Shown here: one piece after another, positions 49,538 through 58,750 of the stretch | Numbering within the stretch: position 1 is the first letter of the stretch | Layout: each line of letters begins with the position of its first letter | NCBI RefSeq assembly: GCF_006740685.1 | Contig: NZ_CP035425.1 | Location: 1,217,687 to 1,281,686, forward strand | Reading direction: 5' to 3' | Origin: Candidatus Nitrosopumilus sp. SW | Lineage (GTDB): Archaea; Thermoproteota; Nitrososphaeria; Nitrososphaerales; Nitrosopumilaceae | DNA length: 64,000 nt | Program-made: the position numbers and the translations under genes | Notes under the pieces: generated by a model | The model's database searches: none | What the model saw: only the letters and a program-made list of their open reading frames with translations | What the model was told of the DNA's origin: nothing

Positions 49538-49648
49538 ATGAACACGGCACCTTATTGGAACAAAAACATCTGTTCTGATTGTAAAAGAATCAAATGTCAA
49601 AAAGGATGTATTTGTGATTGCCATCAATTGCGAGACAGAATAAACTAA
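49538..49648 (+). CDS. CX2CX4CX3CXCXCH micro-protein, copy C
   Basis: A 36-residue ORF with core CSDCKRIKCQKGCICDCH, matching the three copies at 5834, 8295 and 7918-8028, more than 40 kb away. The ends differ (N-terminal NTAPYWNKN, C-terminal QLRDRIN). It starts 1 nt after the stop of the membrane protein gene. It has no FxHLFPxYD partner here, so the Cys-rich peptide can occur alone. Confidence 0.72.
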   Translation: MNTAPYWNKNICSDCKRIKCQKGCICDCHQLRDRIN

Positions 49649-49682
49649 GTATTCTTATGTATGTCAAATCTTTTAGGAAATT

Positions 49683-50066
49683 ATGAAACATACTGTGCAT
49701 GTTGATGTTGATTCGACAAAAATAATTTTAGAATTAGATGATTCTCATTCTCCAAAAACTGTGAATGAGTTTATTGAAAAATTACCCTTTACAGTAGATC
49801 TTAATGTTTGGGGCGATGAAATCTATTCTTCAAAATCTCCAATTAGCCAACCTGAAGAAAATGCAAAGTCTCCTGTAGAACTAAATGATGTTGCATATTG
49901 GCCAACAGGCAAAGCCATCTGTCTGTTTTATGGACCTACTCCTATAGGCAAACCTGGAGAAATAACCCCTGCATCTCCTGTAAACATTCTTGGTAAAGTG
50001 GTTTCTCCTGACAAATCTATACTTGGTATGGCTGATGGAACAAAGGCTACCTTTAGCAAGGCCTGA
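49683..50066 (+). CDS. Cyclophilin-like (TM1367-type) protein
   Basis: A 127-residue beta-barrel protein of the small cyclophilin-like family: VNEFIEKLPFTVDLNVWGDE, then VAYWPTGKAICLFYGPTP and SPVNILGKV. Prolyl isomerase activity is not established in this family. It converges on the JAMM protease gene with no gap. Confidence 0.75.
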   Translation: MKHTVHVDVDSTKIILELDDSHSPKTVNEFIEKLPFTVDLNVWGDEIYSSKSPISQPEENAKSPVELNDVAYWPTGKAICLFYGPTPIGKPGEITPASPVNILGKVVSPDKSILGMADGTKATFSKA

Positions 50067-50459
50067 TTATTTTTCTACAATTGGAATTTCTTTAATTTCT
50101 GATTCTAAAACATATGCTCTAAAATTTTTGTTTGCTCCTGAGTAAATTATCCATGCAACTGGATTGCTTTGCATAAATTTTTTATCTGTATTTGATGGGT
50201 ATGCCTCAGAATTTGGATGTGAGTGGAAAATTCCTATTACACTCACTTTTTTCTCTTCTGCAATCTTGTATCCTTCTATAAGTTGCTCATTTGAAATGGT
50301 AAAGTTCACTGGTGACTCTTCAATGTTTTTTGTTAGAAATACATCTGAGACTGTATTGTCATTACCAAATAATATTGCACATGACTCATTTGGTTTTTCA
50401 TTTTCAGCATGCTCTGTTAGAATTTTTTTATCTGAACTTGATAAGATGATTTTCTGCAA
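50067..50459 (-). CDS. JAMM/MPN-type metalloprotease
   Basis: A 130-residue protein with the JAMM zinc site: Glu in NESCAILFG, then GIFHSHPNSEAYPSNTD with HxH, Ser and Asp in the right places. Archaeal relatives remove SAMP or ubiquitin-like modifiers, or work in sulfur transfer; which applies is unknown. It ends next to the cyclophilin-like gene and lies downstream of the membrane cupredoxin gene. Confidence 0.8.
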   Translation of the reverse strand: MQKIILSSSDKKILTEHAENEKPNESCAILFGNDNTVSDVFLTKNIEESPVNFTISNEQLIEGYKIAEEKKVSVIGIFHSHPNSEAYPSNTDKKFMQSNPVAWIIYSGANKNFRAYVLESEIKEIPIVEK

Positions 50460-50461
50460 AT

Positions 50462-51556
50462 CTATTCTACGTTAACAGTTCCTATCATCCATGGATGGAA
50501 TGTACAGTAATAATCGTAACTTCCTGCTTCAGTAAATGTAAATTCAAAATTATCTCCTGCCATCATCATTTCTGAATCAAACACTCCTGTTGCATCTGCA
50601 GGTGGCATACCTGATGTTACAGTGTGTACTGTGCTATCTGTATTGTCCCATAGAACTGTATCTCCTACAGACACTGTGACTACTTCCGGATCGTAATAGA
50701 TTTGACCATCTTCTGGAATTGCTGCACCTTCTGGCATTACTACTTTGATTGGCTCTTTTGCGCCTTCAATAGTTAGTGTTGCAACCATCCAAGGATGTAC
50801 AATACAGAAGTATTCGTATTCACCAATTTCTAAATTAGTTGTATCAAGTGTAAATGATTCTCCTGATCCTAGCAGTCCTGTATCAAATGTCTCTCCAAAG
50901 TCTACAGAACTAGTTGCAGTATGTGCAACAGAATCTACATTTGTCCATTCTACAACGTGCCCTTGTTGAACAACTGCTGCATCTGGTGCATAATCTGGAT
51001 TTCCTTCCTGGGCTGAACCTTCAAGAATTTCAATAGCAAATATTGGTCCTGTTGGTGCAACATCTTCAACACTTGGTTCTTCGACTGCAACTTCATCGGG
51101 AATCAAGTATGTGTCAGGACTAACAAATCCAAATGCCACCCATGCAATAATTCCTGCAGCTGATGCCATTCCCACTATGGAACCTACTGGTTTCAAGTAT
51201 TGCGGGTGCTTCATTGCAAGATATGCTATGATGATTGCTGGAAATGCTATTGCCATCAAAATTCCAGCTATTGTAACCGTATAAGCCGAAGTATTCATTG
51301 TAAATGCAAACATTCCAAATCCTAAGGAAATGGATGCAACTACCAAAACTGTTGCCTTTGCTCTATTACTAGTTGAAACCCCTCCATCTAAGATGCCTGT
51401 TGCTAAGAAGATTAATCCTACAAACATGGTAAGACCCGTCAAGGCATGCATTCCATCAATGAATGTGTGTGCAATCTCAGCATATGATATGACAACTCCT
51501 GCCAATCCTATGGCTGTGAGTCCCATTCCTGGCATCATGAGGTCCCAATTACTCAT
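50462..51556 (-). CDS. Membrane protein with two C-terminal cupredoxin domains
   Basis: A 364-residue protein: about five membrane helices (residues 10-150), a linker, then two blue-copper domains. Both keep type 1 copper ligands: first HTATSS and YFCIVHPWM, second HTVTSG and YYCTFHPWM. It is divergent from haem O synthase 93 bp away, which ties it to the terminal oxidase. It probably carries electrons on the outer face, replacing cytochrome c; this is inference supported by the known copper bias of ammonia-oxidising archaea. Confidence 0.82.
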   Translation of the reverse strand: MSNWDLMMPGMGLTAIGLAGVVISYAEIAHTFIDGMHALTGLTMFVGLIFLATGILDGGVSTSNRAKATVLVVASISLGFGMFAFTMNTSAYTVTIAGILMAIAFPAIIIAYLAMKHPQYLKPVGSIVGMASAAGIIAWVAFGFVSPDTYLIPDEVAVEEPSVEDVAPTGPIFAIEILEGSAQEGNPDYAPDAAVVQQGHVVEWTNVDSVAHTATSSVDFGETFDTGLLGSGESFTLDTTNLEIGEYEYFCIVHPWMVATLTIEGAKEPIKVVMPEGAAIPEDGQIYYDPEVVTVSVGDTVLWDNTDSTVHTVTSGMPPADATGVFDSEMMMAGDNFEFTFTEAGSYDYYCTFHPWMIGTVNVE

Positions 51557-51610
51557 TTAACGTAGCTGGTAGGGCTGAGATACTTATTCCTTTTGAAATG
51601 GTACGGATCA

Positions 51611-51652
51611 ATGGACGAAGAAATTAAATGGCTTTGGACTAGGATAGAGTGA
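51611..51652 (+). CDS. 13-residue leader-type ORF before ctaB
   Basis: MDEEIKWLWTRIE with its TGA overlapping the GTG start of ctaB (GTGA). The stop-start overlap suggests translational coupling. It may be chance; called only as a possible leader peptide. Confidence 0.25.
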   Translation: MDEEIKWLWTRIE

Positions 51653-52542
51653 GATTGGGATTTAATGAAATAATGGAGATATCCAAACCAAGGATAGTAG
51701 TTCTTCTGGTAATTACTGCAGTTACTTCGATGTATGCTGCAAGTAAGCTTGTTCCAGGTACTCCTGAACTAGATTATTGGTCATACCTGCATATCATTAT
51801 AGCTGGCGCATTGGCATCAGCTGGTTCTAGTGCTTTGAATCACTATTATGACCGAGACATTGATCCGAAAATGGAGAGAACCAGCAAAAGACCAATTCCA
51901 TCTGGACGGATGGCGGCATCTAATGTTTTGATTTATGGTTTAGCTGTTAGTTGTATCTCTGTAATTTACGGATTTTTTGCATTAAATGCAGTTTCTGCAT
52001 TCTTTATTGCAGTTGGAATTTTCTCGTATGTTATTATTTACACGGCTTGGCTTAAACGCCTAAACACATCAAACATTGTAATTGGTGGTATTGCAGGTAG
52101 TGCAGCTGCATGGGCTGGTTGGTCTGCAGCTACAGGAAGCATGGATCTTTTGGGATTCTTGGTAGGTTTCCTGGTTTTCGTTTGGACTCCTTCACACTTT
52201 TGGTGTCTTGCAATGAAAATTAAAGACGAATATGCACAAGCTGAAGTACCAATGTTGCCTGTTGTAATTGGAATGCAAAAAACTTCAAAGTACATTCTAG
52301 GAAACACAATAATCTTACTTCCTTACTCTTTGATACTTTCCTTTATTCCCGACGGAATGGGAGTTGTATACACTGTAATTGCAGCTGTGTCTGGCGGATT
52401 AATGTTGGCGTATCATTACAAACTTACAAAAACTCCTACATCTGAGTTTGCTTGGAAAGCATACAAAGTAACTGCACCTTATCTTACAATAATTTTCGTA
52501 GCAGTTGCATTGGATGCGGCATTCCACATTCCTTTGTTTTAA
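51649..52542 (+). CDS. ctaB: Protohaem IX farnesyltransferase (haem O synthase)
   Basis: A 297-residue UbiA-family membrane enzyme. The two Asp-rich motifs are NHYYDRDIDPKMERTSKRP and, more weakly, the WLKRLNTSN region; the SHFWCLAMKIKDEYAQAEVP loop is typical of CtaB. It attaches farnesyl to haem b for a haem-copper oxidase. The start is GTG, with an in-frame ATG four residues before IMEISKP as alternative. Confidence 0.9.
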   Translation: MRLGFNEIMEISKPRIVVLLVITAVTSMYAASKLVPGTPELDYWSYLHIIIAGALASAGSSALNHYYDRDIDPKMERTSKRPIPSGRMAASNVLIYGLAVSCISVIYGFFALNAVSAFFIAVGIFSYVIIYTAWLKRLNTSNIVIGGIAGSAAAWAGWSAATGSMDLLGFLVGFLVFVWTPSHFWCLAMKIKDEYAQAEVPMLPVVIGMQKTSKYILGNTIILLPYSLILSFIPDGMGVVYTVIAAVSGGLMLAYHYKLTKTPTSEFAWKAYKVTAPYLTIIFVAVALDAAFHIPLF

Positions 52543-52545
52543 GAA

Positions 52546-52842
52546 TTATTTTTCAAAACCTGGAAAACTTGCTTCATAGTCTTTTTCCATCATTTCCTTG
52601 TTTTGCTCATCTATTTCATCTACTTCTTCTTTAACTACGAAAACCTCAATTCTGCGCTCATCTTTTGTAATCCAAGACACTTTGATGAGTCCAAGAATTT
52701 CTAAATCTAATAAAATTTTGTTAAATTTGGCTTCTGCCATAGTAAATCCATCTTTTGTTAAGACTTTGTAAAGCTCAACATCTGTTAGTGATCCTGCATC
52801 TTTAATTTTGTCAAATACTGTATTTCTGATTGGAATTGCCAT
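52546..52842 (-). CDS. Winged-helix-like small protein
   Basis: A 98-residue protein: helices then a beta wing (LTDVELYKVLTKDGFTMAEA, LLDLEILGLIKVSWITKDER), with an acidic end. It resembles a winged-helix domain. It starts 2 nt after the stop of cdc48 on the same strand, so it may be an adapter or a regulator; unproven. Confidence 0.65.
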   Translation of the reverse strand: MAIPIRNTVFDKIKDAGSLTDVELYKVLTKDGFTMAEAKFNKILLDLEILGLIKVSWITKDERRIEVFVVKEEVDEIDEQNKEMMEKDYEASFPGFEK

Positions 52843-52844
52843 TT

Positions 52845-55013
52845 TTATCCGTAGAATGTTTTATCTCCTGTCTTTGGTACTACGTTAGATATACTTTCCT
52901 TCACTGATTTGTACCATTGATCAACTTCTTTTGTAATTGAAGGTCTGACCTGTTTCAAACTGTTTGCAAAGTCTTGACTTGATATCTTTGATGCATTATT
53001 TTGCATGGCTTGAACTGCAGCTTCTCTACATAATGCAGCTAAATCTGCACCTGTATAGTTTTGAGTTGCAACTGCAATCTCTTGTAATTTTACATCACTA
53101 GTTAATGGCATCTTCTTTGTTAAAATTTTGATAATCTCTAATCGTCCTTTCTCATCAGGTGGCTCAACATACAAGACTAAATCTAGTCTTCCTGTTCTTA
53201 ACAATGAGTTATCTACCACATCTGGTCTATTTGTAATTCCTATTACTACAACACGTGAAGAAGTTCCCTCTTCAATTTCTGTAAGTAACTGGCTTAGTAT
53301 ATTTTCACCAACTCCGCCTTCGCCTGATTTACTACGTGCTAGTGAATCTAACTCATCAAAAATAACCACACATGGGGATGATGCTTTTGCTTTTCTGAAA
53401 ATTTCTCTAACAGCTTTTTCAGATTCTCCAACCCATTTAGAAAGAATTTCAGGACCTCTAACTAAAATCATATTTGCGCCCGTCTCTGTTGCAAGTGCTC
53501 TTCCAAGCAAAGTCTTTCCACATCCTGGTGGTCCGTAAATCAATGCACCCTTTGGCGGTTTAATTCCCATTTTTGTAAATTTACTTGGTTCATTCATTGC
53601 TAAAATTAGATTATCTGTCAATGCTTTTTTGATTTCATCTAATCCTCCTACATCTTGCCACCAAACTTTAGGTCGCTCAACATAGACTTCTCTCATTGCA
53701 GTAGGTACCACCTCATGCATTGCATCGTAAAAGTCGATTAATTTGATCTTCATTGATTGCAATACTTCAGAAGGAATTTTTTCTGTTTCAAGATCTATTT
53801 CTGGTAGATATCTTCTGATTGATTTCATTGCAGCTTCTCTACATAGTGATTTGATATCTGCACCTGTGTATCCGTGTAATTCTGATGCTAAATCTTTTAG
53901 ATCAATGTCATCATCAATTGGCATTCCTCTTGTATGGATCTGAAGAATCTCTATTCTTCCATCTTCATTTGGAACCGAAATCTCAAATTCTCTGTCAAAC
54001 CTACCTGGTCTTCTAAGTGCGGGATCAACACTATCTGGTCTATTTGTTGCTCCAAGGACAATTACGTTTCCTCTATCATTTAGTCCATCCATTAAGGCCA
54101 AAAGTTGTGCAACTACTCTTTTTTCTACATCTCCGTATGCCTCTTCTCTTTTTGGTGCAATTGCATCAATCTCATCAATGAAAATTATGCTTGGAGAATT
54201 GTCTTTTGCTTCTTTGAAAATGTCTCTTAACTTTGCTTCTGTTTCGCCGTAATACTTGTTCATAATTTCTGGACCGTTAATTGGGAACATGTTAGCTTCT
54301 GATTCACTTGCCATGACTTTGGCAAGCAAAGTCTTTCCACATCCTGGTGGTCCATAAAGTAAAATTCCACTATGTGGCTCTATTCCTAATCTGGAGAATA
54401 ATTCTGGATGTCTTAATGGGAGTTCTACAATCTCTCTCATTGCTTTTACTTTTTCACCCAATCCTCCTACTTCTTCATATGTCACTCTAACTTTTCTATC
54501 CACTGCAGTTTCAGTTGAAATGTTTAATGTGGTGGAGCGGTCAATCTTTACTACTCCCTTTGGTGTAGTTTTTGTAATTTTAAAGTCCATTGAATTTCCT
54601 AAAATCATCACTGAAATTTCATCACCATGTGTAATTGGTAATCCTTTTAGTCTATTTTTTACAAAATCTGTGAATTCTTTATCTACTGTAACTGAATCAT
54701 TAACTGGAGTTAAAGAAACAGCTTTTGCAATCTTTGATGTAACTTTTCTAATTTTTACAATGTCGTTTAATGATGCGCCAACATTTTTTCTTGTTTGTCC
54801 ATCAACTCTTATGATGTCTGGGAATTTTTCATCTTCGTCTACTGGCCAAATCACAGCACAACTTGTTCTTGAACCCATAACCTCAACAATGTCTCCTGGA
54901 GTTACTTTGAGAAAGTCCATTGCTTCAGGACCGATTCGAGCTCGTTTTTTACCTACGTCTCGTTGTTTTGCTTCTCCAATTCGCATTTGCAAAGGTTCTT
55001 CTTTGCGTACCAA
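52845..55013 (-). CDS. cdc48: AAA ATPase Cdc48/p97 (VAT)
   Basis: A 722-residue protein with an N-domain (double-psi barrel, about 1-180) and two AAA domains, each with Walker A GPPGCGKT and Walker B ([14 protein letters not shown] in D1; [14 protein letters not shown] in D2). It unfolds proteins, feeding the proteasome. It is followed by the winged-helix gene and preceded by aEF-1beta. Confidence 0.94.
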   Translation of the reverse strand: MVRKEEPLQMRIGEAKQRDVGKKRARIGPEAMDFLKVTPGDIVEVMGSRTSCAVIWPVDEDEKFPDIIRVDGQTRKNVGASLNDIVKIRKVTSKIAKAVSLTPVNDSVTVDKEFTDFVKNRLKGLPITHGDEISVMILGNSMDFKITKTTPKGVVKIDRSTTLNISTETAVDRKVRVTYEEVGGLGEKVKAMREIVELPLRHPELFSRLGIEPHSGILLYGPPGCGKTLLAKVMASESEANMFPINGPEIMNKYYGETEAKLRDIFKEAKDNSPSIIFIDEIDAIAPKREEAYGDVEKRVVAQLLALMDGLNDRGNVIVLGATNRPDSVDPALRRPGRFDREFEISVPNEDGRIEILQIHTRGMPIDDDIDLKDLASELHGYTGADIKSLCREAAMKSIRRYLPEIDLETEKIPSEVLQSMKIKLIDFYDAMHEVVPTAMREVYVERPKVWWQDVGGLDEIKKALTDNLILAMNEPSKFTKMGIKPPKGALIYGPPGCGKTLLGRALATETGANMILVRGPEILSKWVGESEKAVREIFRKAKASSPCVVIFDELDSLARSKSGEGGVGENILSQLLTEIEEGTSSRVVVIGITNRPDVVDNSLLRTGRLDLVLYVEPPDEKGRLEIIKILTKKMPLTSDVKLQEIAVATQNYTGADLAALCREAAVQAMQNNASKISSQDFANSLKQVRPSITKEVDQWYKSVKESISNVVPKTGDKTFYG

Positions 55014-55021
55014 AAAATCAC

Positions 55022-55306
<285 letters not shown>

Positions 55307-55513
55307 CTAAGGTCCCTGTGTGTTACATGATGAACAAGTGTAATTTCTTGCTGACTCTCTGCAACTTTGACATCTCCAAATTAAATCTGCACCACAATCT
55401 GGGCAATTGAATTTTACACATTTATCATTAGGCATAATATGTCTGTGGCAACAACTACATGTTGGCAATGATATTGTTGATGATGACATACCACGATTTT
55501 CTGCAAACATCAT
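55307..55513 (-). CDS. Zinc-ribbon RNA-binding protein (translation-associated)
   Basis: A 68-residue protein with eight Cys in four pairs (CSCC, CPDC, CQSC, CSSC), the pattern of a small archaeal double zinc ribbon often found beside aEF-1beta. A shorter start at the Met of MSSSTISLP is possible. It likely binds RNA. Confidence 0.85.
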   Translation of the reverse strand: MMFAENRGMSSSTISLPTCSCCHRHIMPNDKCVKFNCPDCGADLIWRCQSCRESARNYTCSSCNTQGP

Positions 55514-55541
55514 TTATACCTTCCTTAGCATTTGGGCGTGT

Positions 55542-56678
55542 TTATCGAAGTAGTTTTTTGAATTCTCCGCCAATTAGAGTTTGAGCTGTTTTAATTGATC
55601 CCTTCAACCCCAACAGTTTCACAATAGAACTTGTGTGAAAATCAAAATCATCTTTTTCTGATATGTCTTTTAGAATTTCTGGTGTGATTGATTCAAATAA
55701 TTTATTGATAGTATTGTTGTCTAGTCTTTCTAAAATTTTTCTTGCAAAAATTTGTTTTTCAAATTCTTTTCCAAATCTATCTGTCCATTTTGTTTGATAT
55801 TCTTCTAGTTTTGATCTGTCTCCTGTTTTTAGAAATTCTACTATTGCTTGTCCTGCATAAACTCCTCCCATACCACTAGTGAAAATACCTCCTGCTGTAG
55901 TTGGTTTTGCTTGTCCTGCTGCATCCCCTACAATCACTATGTTATTTTCTACAAATTTTTCAATTGGTCCTTTTATCCAAATTGGCGCAAAAATCTTTCT
56001 TATTGTGGAATATTCTCCTTTTTCTTCAAGAATTTTTTCTATTGTTTCAGCAACATTGATTCCCCTTCCTGCAACGCCAATTTTTCCTTTTCCCTCACTA
56101 GATGGAATTATCCATGCAAAGAACCCTGGATACTTTTCCTGATCAAAAATTACTTCTACTTTTCCTTTTTTTATCCAGTCTGCATAGATTTCATATTGTG
56201 CAGATGATAAAATACCTGTTCTGTCTTTATGGATTAGAGATGACACTCCTCTTGCATCAACAAAAATCTTACAATCAATATTTTCTTCATTTGTTCTAAT
56301 TCCTGTTTCTGTCATTTCCTGAAACCTGGTTCTAACTTTGATTATAGCTCCATTCTTTTGGGCCTGAAAAGCAATTTGTTTATCTAATTCCCTTCTGCTG
56401 ATTTCTATTACCTTTTGATTTTTTGAGTTTATCGAAAAAATTTTTCCATTCGGAGCCGTAATCTCTGCTGATTCTATCATATGATCAAATGTTTTTCTAA
56501 ATGGAATTATTCCCAGTTCTTCTAATCCTGAAATACTGACTAATCCTCCGCAATGCTCTGGTGTGCCTATCTCGTAATCTTCTTCAACAACTAAAACTGA
56601 AAAACCCTTTGCAGCAATCTCTCTTGCACAAAGTAATCCTGCAACACTGCCGCCTGCAACCACTGCATCAAAGTACAC
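55542..56678 (-). CDS. Geranylgeranyl reductase family FAD enzyme
   Basis: A 378-residue flavoprotein: FAD-binding VVAGGSVAGLLCAREIAAKG, substrate-site EHCGGLVS, and the second FAD motif IVIVGDAAGQAKPTTAGGI. Family members saturate the isoprenoid chains of archaeal membrane lipids. The exact double bond or substrate is not known. Confidence 0.87.
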   Translation of the reverse strand: MYFDAVVAGGSVAGLLCAREIAAKGFSVLVVEEDYEIGTPEHCGGLVSISGLEELGIIPFRKTFDHMIESAEITAPNGKIFSINSKNQKVIEISRRELDKQIAFQAQKNGAIIKVRTRFQEMTETGIRTNEENIDCKIFVDARGVSSLIHKDRTGILSSAQYEIYADWIKKGKVEVIFDQEKYPGFFAWIIPSSEGKGKIGVAGRGINVAETIEKILEEKGEYSTIRKIFAPIWIKGPIEKFVENNIVIVGDAAGQAKPTTAGGIFTSGMGGVYAGQAIVEFLKTGDRSKLEEYQTKWTDRFGKEFEKQIFARKILERLDNNTINKLFESITPEILKDISEKDDFDFHTSSIVKLLGLKGSIKTAQTLIGGEFKKLLR

Positions 56679-56723
56679 AGTTTTTGTTTCTTTGTCAATT
56701 ATTTAATTCAAAAGTTTTTCATT

Positions 56724-57098
56724 ATGCCTGTTTTTGATATTAGTATGGGGGATATCAAACAGGTTATTGTTGTTAGAACTGACCTTGAAATGGGAAAAGG
56801 AAAAATCGCTGCACAAGTAGGACATGCTTGTGTTCTTGGTGCAGAACATGTGAGAAAATCTCACCCAGAGTGGTATGAACAATGGTGGGGAGGACAAGAA
56901 AAGGTAGTAGTCAAAGTTTCTGGTATCAAGGATTTACAAGAAATAAAAAAACATGCAATTGATTTGAATTTACCTTGGTCTGAAGTTACTGATGCAGGCC
57001 ATACTCAGATTGCCCCTGGAACCACAACATGCATTTCAATTGGTCCAGCTCCTGAAAATCTTATTGATAAAGTGACTGGAGATTTGAAGTTACTCTAG
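56724..57098 (+). CDS. pth2: Peptidyl-tRNA hydrolase, archaeal type (Pth2)
   Basis: A 124-residue Pth2: VRTDLEMGKGKIAAQVGHAC, LKxx-type lysines, SEVTDAGHTQIAPGTTTCIS with catalytic Asp-Ala-Gly, and IGPAPENLIDKVTG. It releases tRNA from peptidyl-tRNA that dropped off ribosomes. Confidence 0.93.
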   Translation: MPVFDISMGDIKQVIVVRTDLEMGKGKIAAQVGHACVLGAEHVRKSHPEWYEQWWGGQEKVVVKVSGIKDLQEIKKHAIDLNLPWSEVTDAGHTQIAPGTTTCISIGPAPENLIDKVTGDLKLL

Positions 57099-57142
57099 AT
57101 ATTTGGAATAAGATATAACAAGGAAAGTTTGCTTTTTTATTT

Positions 57143-58750
57143 GTGAAAAAACAGACCAAAGGGATTTTGGCTTTTGCATTTTTAGGTGGAATTATGGTGA
57201 CTTCTGGAGTTGTAATTGCAATTCCTGGACTCACTCCTGAAGATGATAATCCTGAACTTACAATCACTGGAACTCCTGCAGATAATTTCCCTGATGAGGA
57301 TCGTCCTAGGTTTTGCGGTTCTGGAAATGCAAAGTCTACTGATTTTGTAACAGAGTATTCTATTCCAACTGAATGTACAAATCCTTTGGCAATTGTTACT
57401 GACTATGATGGCAATGTTTGGTTTGCCCAAACAAATACTGGAAAATTAGCAAAATTTGATCCTAACACTGAAACATTTACTGAATATGACAATCCTACAT
57501 GGCCAAAAAATGGACGTTCCATGATGTGGGGAATAGATTATGCACCTGATGGCTCTGTATGGTTTACTGATGAGACATTTGATTCTGTCTGGAAATTCTC
57601 AACGATTGATGAAAAATATGATAGACTTGGTTATCCCTCTGAAACTGATTCTTTGCCTCAAAGACTTCACATTGATGGGTCTCAAATAATTATTAATGAT
57701 TTTACTGGAAACAAACTCACATTCTTTGATATAGGTCAATCCACAGGTGATGTTGAATACATTAGCCTTCCTTCTCCTGTTGATAATTCTGTAACTGCTG
57801 ATTTTACATTGGATGGAGATGGCAATGTATGGTATACAAATTGGCTATTTCAACAAGGTGGTGTTTTAGTAAAATTTGATCAAAACGGATATCGAAACGC
57901 AGTTCAAGAATCTGGAAAAGAATTCTTTGCAGGAGAAATGTTTACTGAAATTTACCAATTGCCTGTAGAATTACTAACTCCGAATGGGGCTGTTGTATCT
58001 GATGATGGAAAAATCTGGTTAGCTGATACTACGTCTTCTTCTTTCTTTAGTTTTGATCCGATATCTGAAGAGTTTACTCAATATGTGACAGCAGACCCAT
58101 TACTTAGCACATATGGAAATCAAACTGGCGTGATCAAAACTCCTATCTCTAGACCTTATTGGATTGACTCTGATGAGCAAGGCAGAATTATCTTCAATGA
58201 ACAAAACGCAAACAATATTTCTGTATTTGATCCAAAATCTAATTCTCTAGTTGAATATCATGTCCCTTCTAAGAATCCTTTTTGGGGTGACTGTGATCCT
58301 GGAACTGGTTTAATGGTTGCAGATTGTGGATTGGCACAAATTTTTGATTTTGCAGTTGATGGGAAAAAAATATGGTTTACTGAATGGGTTGAAAACAATA
58401 TTGGTGTAGTTGATACTTCTGTTCAATTACCGCTTGAAATTCAATTAGAATCTGAAATAATCTCTCTTAATCCTGGCATTTCTCAAAATATTGACTTTGT
58501 AGTTTTGCCGAATTCAAACGGTGAAACATTAGGTGGTTCTCTAATACTTGGAACTACCCATGACTTTTTGAATGTAGAACTTAATCCTGACAATTCCCAG
58601 TCTTTCCAATTGCTTTCTGGTACTCCGCAATCAATTAATGCAAAAATTTCTGCATCCAATGATGCACTCCCTGGAGAATACAAAGTTCTAGTTGGAATAC
58701 AATCTTCTGATATTGCAATTAGCAAATATGTTACAGTGACAATAGAGTGA
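57143..58750 (+). CDS. Secreted beta-propeller protein, Vgb/streptogramin-lyase-like
   Basis: A 535-residue protein with a signal/anchor helix (ILAFAFLGGIMVTSGVVIAI) and a propeller of repeated blades with the pattern GNVWFAQTNTGKLAKFDPNT, GSVWFTDETFDSVWKF, GKIWLADTTSSSFFSFDP, GKKIWFTEWVENNIGV. A C-terminal Ig-like domain follows. Blades of this type occur in virginiamycin B lyase, but here a surface-binding role is more likely. The start is GTG; the end overlaps truD by 4 nt. Confidence 0.8.
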   Translation: MKKQTKGILAFAFLGGIMVTSGVVIAIPGLTPEDDNPELTITGTPADNFPDEDRPRFCGSGNAKSTDFVTEYSIPTECTNPLAIVTDYDGNVWFAQTNTGKLAKFDPNTETFTEYDNPTWPKNGRSMMWGIDYAPDGSVWFTDETFDSVWKFSTIDEKYDRLGYPSETDSLPQRLHIDGSQIIINDFTGNKLTFFDIGQSTGDVEYISLPSPVDNSVTADFTLDGDGNVWYTNWLFQQGGVLVKFDQNGYRNAVQESGKEFFAGEMFTEIYQLPVELLTPNGAVVSDDGKIWLADTTSSSFFSFDPISEEFTQYVTADPLLSTYGNQTGVIKTPISRPYWIDSDEQGRIIFNEQNANNISVFDPKSNSLVEYHVPSKNPFWGDCDPGTGLMVADCGLAQIFDFAVDGKKIWFTEWVENNIGVVDTSVQLPLEIQLESEIISLNPGISQNIDFVVLPNSNGETLGGSLILGTTHDFLNVELNPDNSQSFQLLSGTPQSINAKISASNDALPGEYKVLVGIQSSDIAISKYVTVTIE

